DNA from: Meconema thalassinum
Taxonomy: Eukaryota > Arthropoda > Insecta > Orthoptera > Tettigoniidae
Assembly: GCA_946902985.2 (NCBI GenBank)
Contig: OX336388.2
Coordinates: forward strand, 292,680,526 to 292,744,525
DNA length: 64,000 nt
Direction: 5' to 3'
A program made the position numbers and the translations under genes. Of this stretch, positions 62,046 through 64,000 are shown piece after piece. The notes under the pieces are model-generated. The model saw nothing but the letters and a program-made list of their open reading frames with translations. It was not told where the DNA came from and did not search any database. Each line of letters starts with the position of its first letter. Position 1 is the stretch's first letter.

Positions 62046-63408
62046 ATTTCTTTTTACCGGACAGTTCCACGCTATGTGGCCCTGCTGCCCACAGTTGAAG
62101 CACGTCACAGGGCGATTACTATTATTCCTAGGCGAATTATGGGAAGGACGACCGGCCCCAGGTGGTGGTCGAACCGAGGGAGGTCGAACAAACGGAACAG
62201 GGTTAATGAAAGGAGGGGGCATGCTAGTTGCATACCTTATGATATCAACCGAACGCACGGATTCGGCCTGAATAGCGGCTTCACGAAGTTCCCTAATCGT
62301 ACTCGGATTAGTTCCAACACATAGGCAATTCCGAAATTCCGGCGTAGCACCGGCCAAAATAAGCCTTACCACTTCTGCCTCTGGCATATCTACTCTAAAG
62401 ACTTTTACGAACCTGGATATGTCCACAATGTACGAATTTAACGGCTCGTTAATACCCTGTGCTCGGTACAGGTAACGTCCCTTCACAGTATCGAGCGACC
62501 TGATGGGCACAAATACTCGCAACACCTCGGACATAAAATTCTCCACACTCCAACCTTCACACATGGCACTAGTCACATAGGCCCCCAACGTATCAGACAC
62601 ATGGGAGGATATTAATTGAAAACCTCCTTACACGAGGCGAGCCGACAACAGCAGAGAAGGAGTTACAAGTTACACAGTTACAATTACAAGTACAATTTTC
62701 GCGTCCGGGGAGGTTGAAGGTTACGTTGCCGGTATTATTTGGCACAGAAGTCATCACAGCATTAGGGTTAATGGTATTCGAAACTGGTATCACCGTATCA
62801 GGACCTAACGGCGCCTGGTCAAACCCAGAATTTGTTGTCACAGTTTCATGACAGTTTCGGGGCGCGGCAGGTTCAGCGACAGGATTACCAACTTGGCCAG
62901 TGGCATTTTCAGCCAGACTGGCGCCTAGATTTGTCGAGACATTACGGCTACATGCAGGAGTCGAATTCAATAAATCCCCACCTCCACTAACACGATTAAC
63001 AGTGTCCAAAGTCTGAGCACATTCCACTAAATTAACTTCGGCCTCTAATAGACCTTTCAAATCGGCGATGGGACGTTCTTCATCAGATTGTAACAAATCC
63101 CCACATCGGAGATATAGGTAATCAATTCTAGCTTTCAACTTGGTGAGATCAACAGGGCTACATTCTACTTCACTGAAACAATACTTAATTACATTACAAA
63201 TTTCCCTAATTGCATCACATAACCTTGACTCACCGAGTTTGAATTCAGCAGTTGACAGCTTTGGAAGGGTTGCTGAAAAATTCACGGCATACTCTAGACT
63301 CTGGCGCGCTTGTTCTGCGTCCCTGGGCACTTCAAGGTTACGTAACAGCAATTCGTAGGTTACCTCTTCATCCGATAAGTATTTCACGATGATTTTGCGG
63401 GAAGCCAT
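62043..63408 (-). pseudogene. gag: Gypsy Gag, one apparent frameshift
   Basis: ATG at 63408 opens a frame to 62593 with MASRKIIVKYLSDEEVTYEL, a helical region and a Pro/Asn/Thr-rich linker, ending NILPCV. The capsid-like part follows in another frame, 62600-62043: VSDTLGAYVTSAM, FVPIRSLDTVKGRYLYRAQG, a Pro/Arg-rich linker, and a CCHC zinc knuckle CFNCGQQGHIAWNC close to the end (VKRN, stop at 62043). The two frames overlap only at about 62593-62600, where a single-base shift would join them. I cannot tell a mutation from a programmed shift; no slippery heptamer stands out. The pol gene continues in frame after the gag stop. Confidence 0.8.
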
Positions 63409-63649
63409 CGTACATAAATTTCATGTAACAGAACACAAATTAATCATTACACAGAGTTTAAATCAATCCTACCTATGTGGAGAAAAGATTAATAAGGAGG
63501 GCCCAATCTACATTAATTAAGTTACTGAATTTAATTTTAATAATTAAGTTACTGATTTTAATTTTTAATTAATTACTGCAATCAGTCAGCAGGAAAGATT
63601 ATATGCTAATGGCAAGATCACAGAGCAAAACCATGCTCATTGCTACCAT
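63409..63649 (-). promoter_or_regulatory. Leader and primer-binding site of the Gypsy element
   Basis: In minus sense the 5' LTR ends CTGTTACA, then A, then TGGTAGCAATGAGCATGG (63631-63648). TGGTAGCA and the later ATGGTTTTG resemble the complement of the 3' end of initiator tRNA-Met with small changes. The rest of the leader is AT-rich without a gene. Confidence 0.55.
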
Positions 63650-64000
63650 TGTAACAGTAGCCTCATCCCCCCTTACCCTGTTTATTAGCCAAATGATAAT
63701 AATAATAATAATAATATTAGCATATCAAAATAAATGATCACATGACATTACCACACCCAGAATTAATAATAAAAAACACATGAAAAGGCTAATTTAATTA
63801 CTCACTAGGTCAGCTGAGTTCACAGCAAATAAAACCTAGGAGTGAATGTTCCAAATTTTCGTGGTTTTCAAGAACATCCCCGGTTTGAATTAGGAGAAAA
63901 GATAAGGCGGGACGAAGCATGTGTCAAGACCAGCTTGTTGAGTGGAACGCTGGATGCGTACCTCAGCAGGCCGTATTAAATTGACCCTGCCAAAGATGAA
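63650..64000 (-). repeat. 5' LTR (minus sense) of the Gypsy element, truncated by the window
   Basis: Direct copy of 46618-46971. Contains an (ATA)n run near 63700. The outer LTR end lies beyond 64000. Confidence 0.9.

Larger units (their letters stand above)
46618..64000 (-). mobile_element. Gypsy-type LTR retrotransposon on the minus strand, running off the window
   Basis: 46618-46971 and 63650-64000 are direct repeats starting TGTAACAGTAGCC and nearly identical. Between them, read on the minus strand, are leader, gag, pol and a long gene-free region broken by a BEL/Pao element. In minus sense the right copy is the 5' LTR and the left copy the 3' LTR. The outer end of the 5' LTR and its target duplication lie beyond 64000, so total size is unknown. 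Confidence 0.9.

Overview
This window reads as a repeat-dense stretch of a large arthropod genome, most likely an insect. The pointers are TTAGG/CCTAA-type repeats, a TATA box plus TCAGT-type initiator, tRNA-derived SINEs, BEL/Pao and Gypsy elements primed by tRNA-Arg- and tRNA-Lys-like sites, RTE- and Jockey-like non-LTR fragments, and a THAP-domain exon start. I see no intact host gene. Species assignment is inference only.

Layout. 1-9083 holds old debris: a broken Jockey-like reverse transcriptase, a tRNA-derived SINE, the 5' part of another non-LTR element on the minus strand (SGNH-esterase ORF1 and endonuclease start), a broken RTE-like element, and a non-autonomous Helitron. 9090-45813 is one very large composite. 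Its core is a Polinton/Maverick-related element bounded by a 6-bp target duplication (TGCGGT). It is built as a full-length inverted repeat: two arms of about 8.2 kb meet at a roughly 70-bp spacer near 37558-37625. Each arm carries a protein-primed-type DNA polymerase B gene reading outward, one small conserved ORF, duplicated promoter units, minisatellites and telomere-like CCTAA arrays. No integrase, ATPase, protease or capsid gene is visible.

The left arm has been invaded twice. A 3.1-kb unclassified DNA transposon (10426-13555, TSD TAT) sits next to the polymerase 3' end. A Gypsy-like gag-only retrotransposon with LTRs of about 3.87 kb (14309-31446, TSD GTAT) splits the polymerase. That Gypsy element was itself invaded by a 524-bp SINE in its 5' LTR (TSD acgtaggcacg) and by an intact BEL/Pao element in its 3' LTR (22890-28500, TSD GTGAT). 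The right arm took only a 173-bp SINE-like insertion and an internal sequence replacement, so it serves as an internal empty-site control for all left-arm insertions.

45820-64000 begins with flank and the first codons of a THAP-domain protein. This exon is cut at 46618 by a minus-strand Gypsy element that runs off the window. Its gag and pol share one reading frame and are separated by a single TGA followed by CTA. A second intact BEL/Pao element on the minus strand (50695-58583, TSD CAGCG) lies between the Gypsy pol gene and its 3' LTR region.

The most interesting objects are the palindromic polymerase element, the gag-only retrotransposon with triplicated tRNA-Lys primer-site units, the TGA-CTA gag/pol junction, and the unclassified TIR transposon with a Cys-rich protein.
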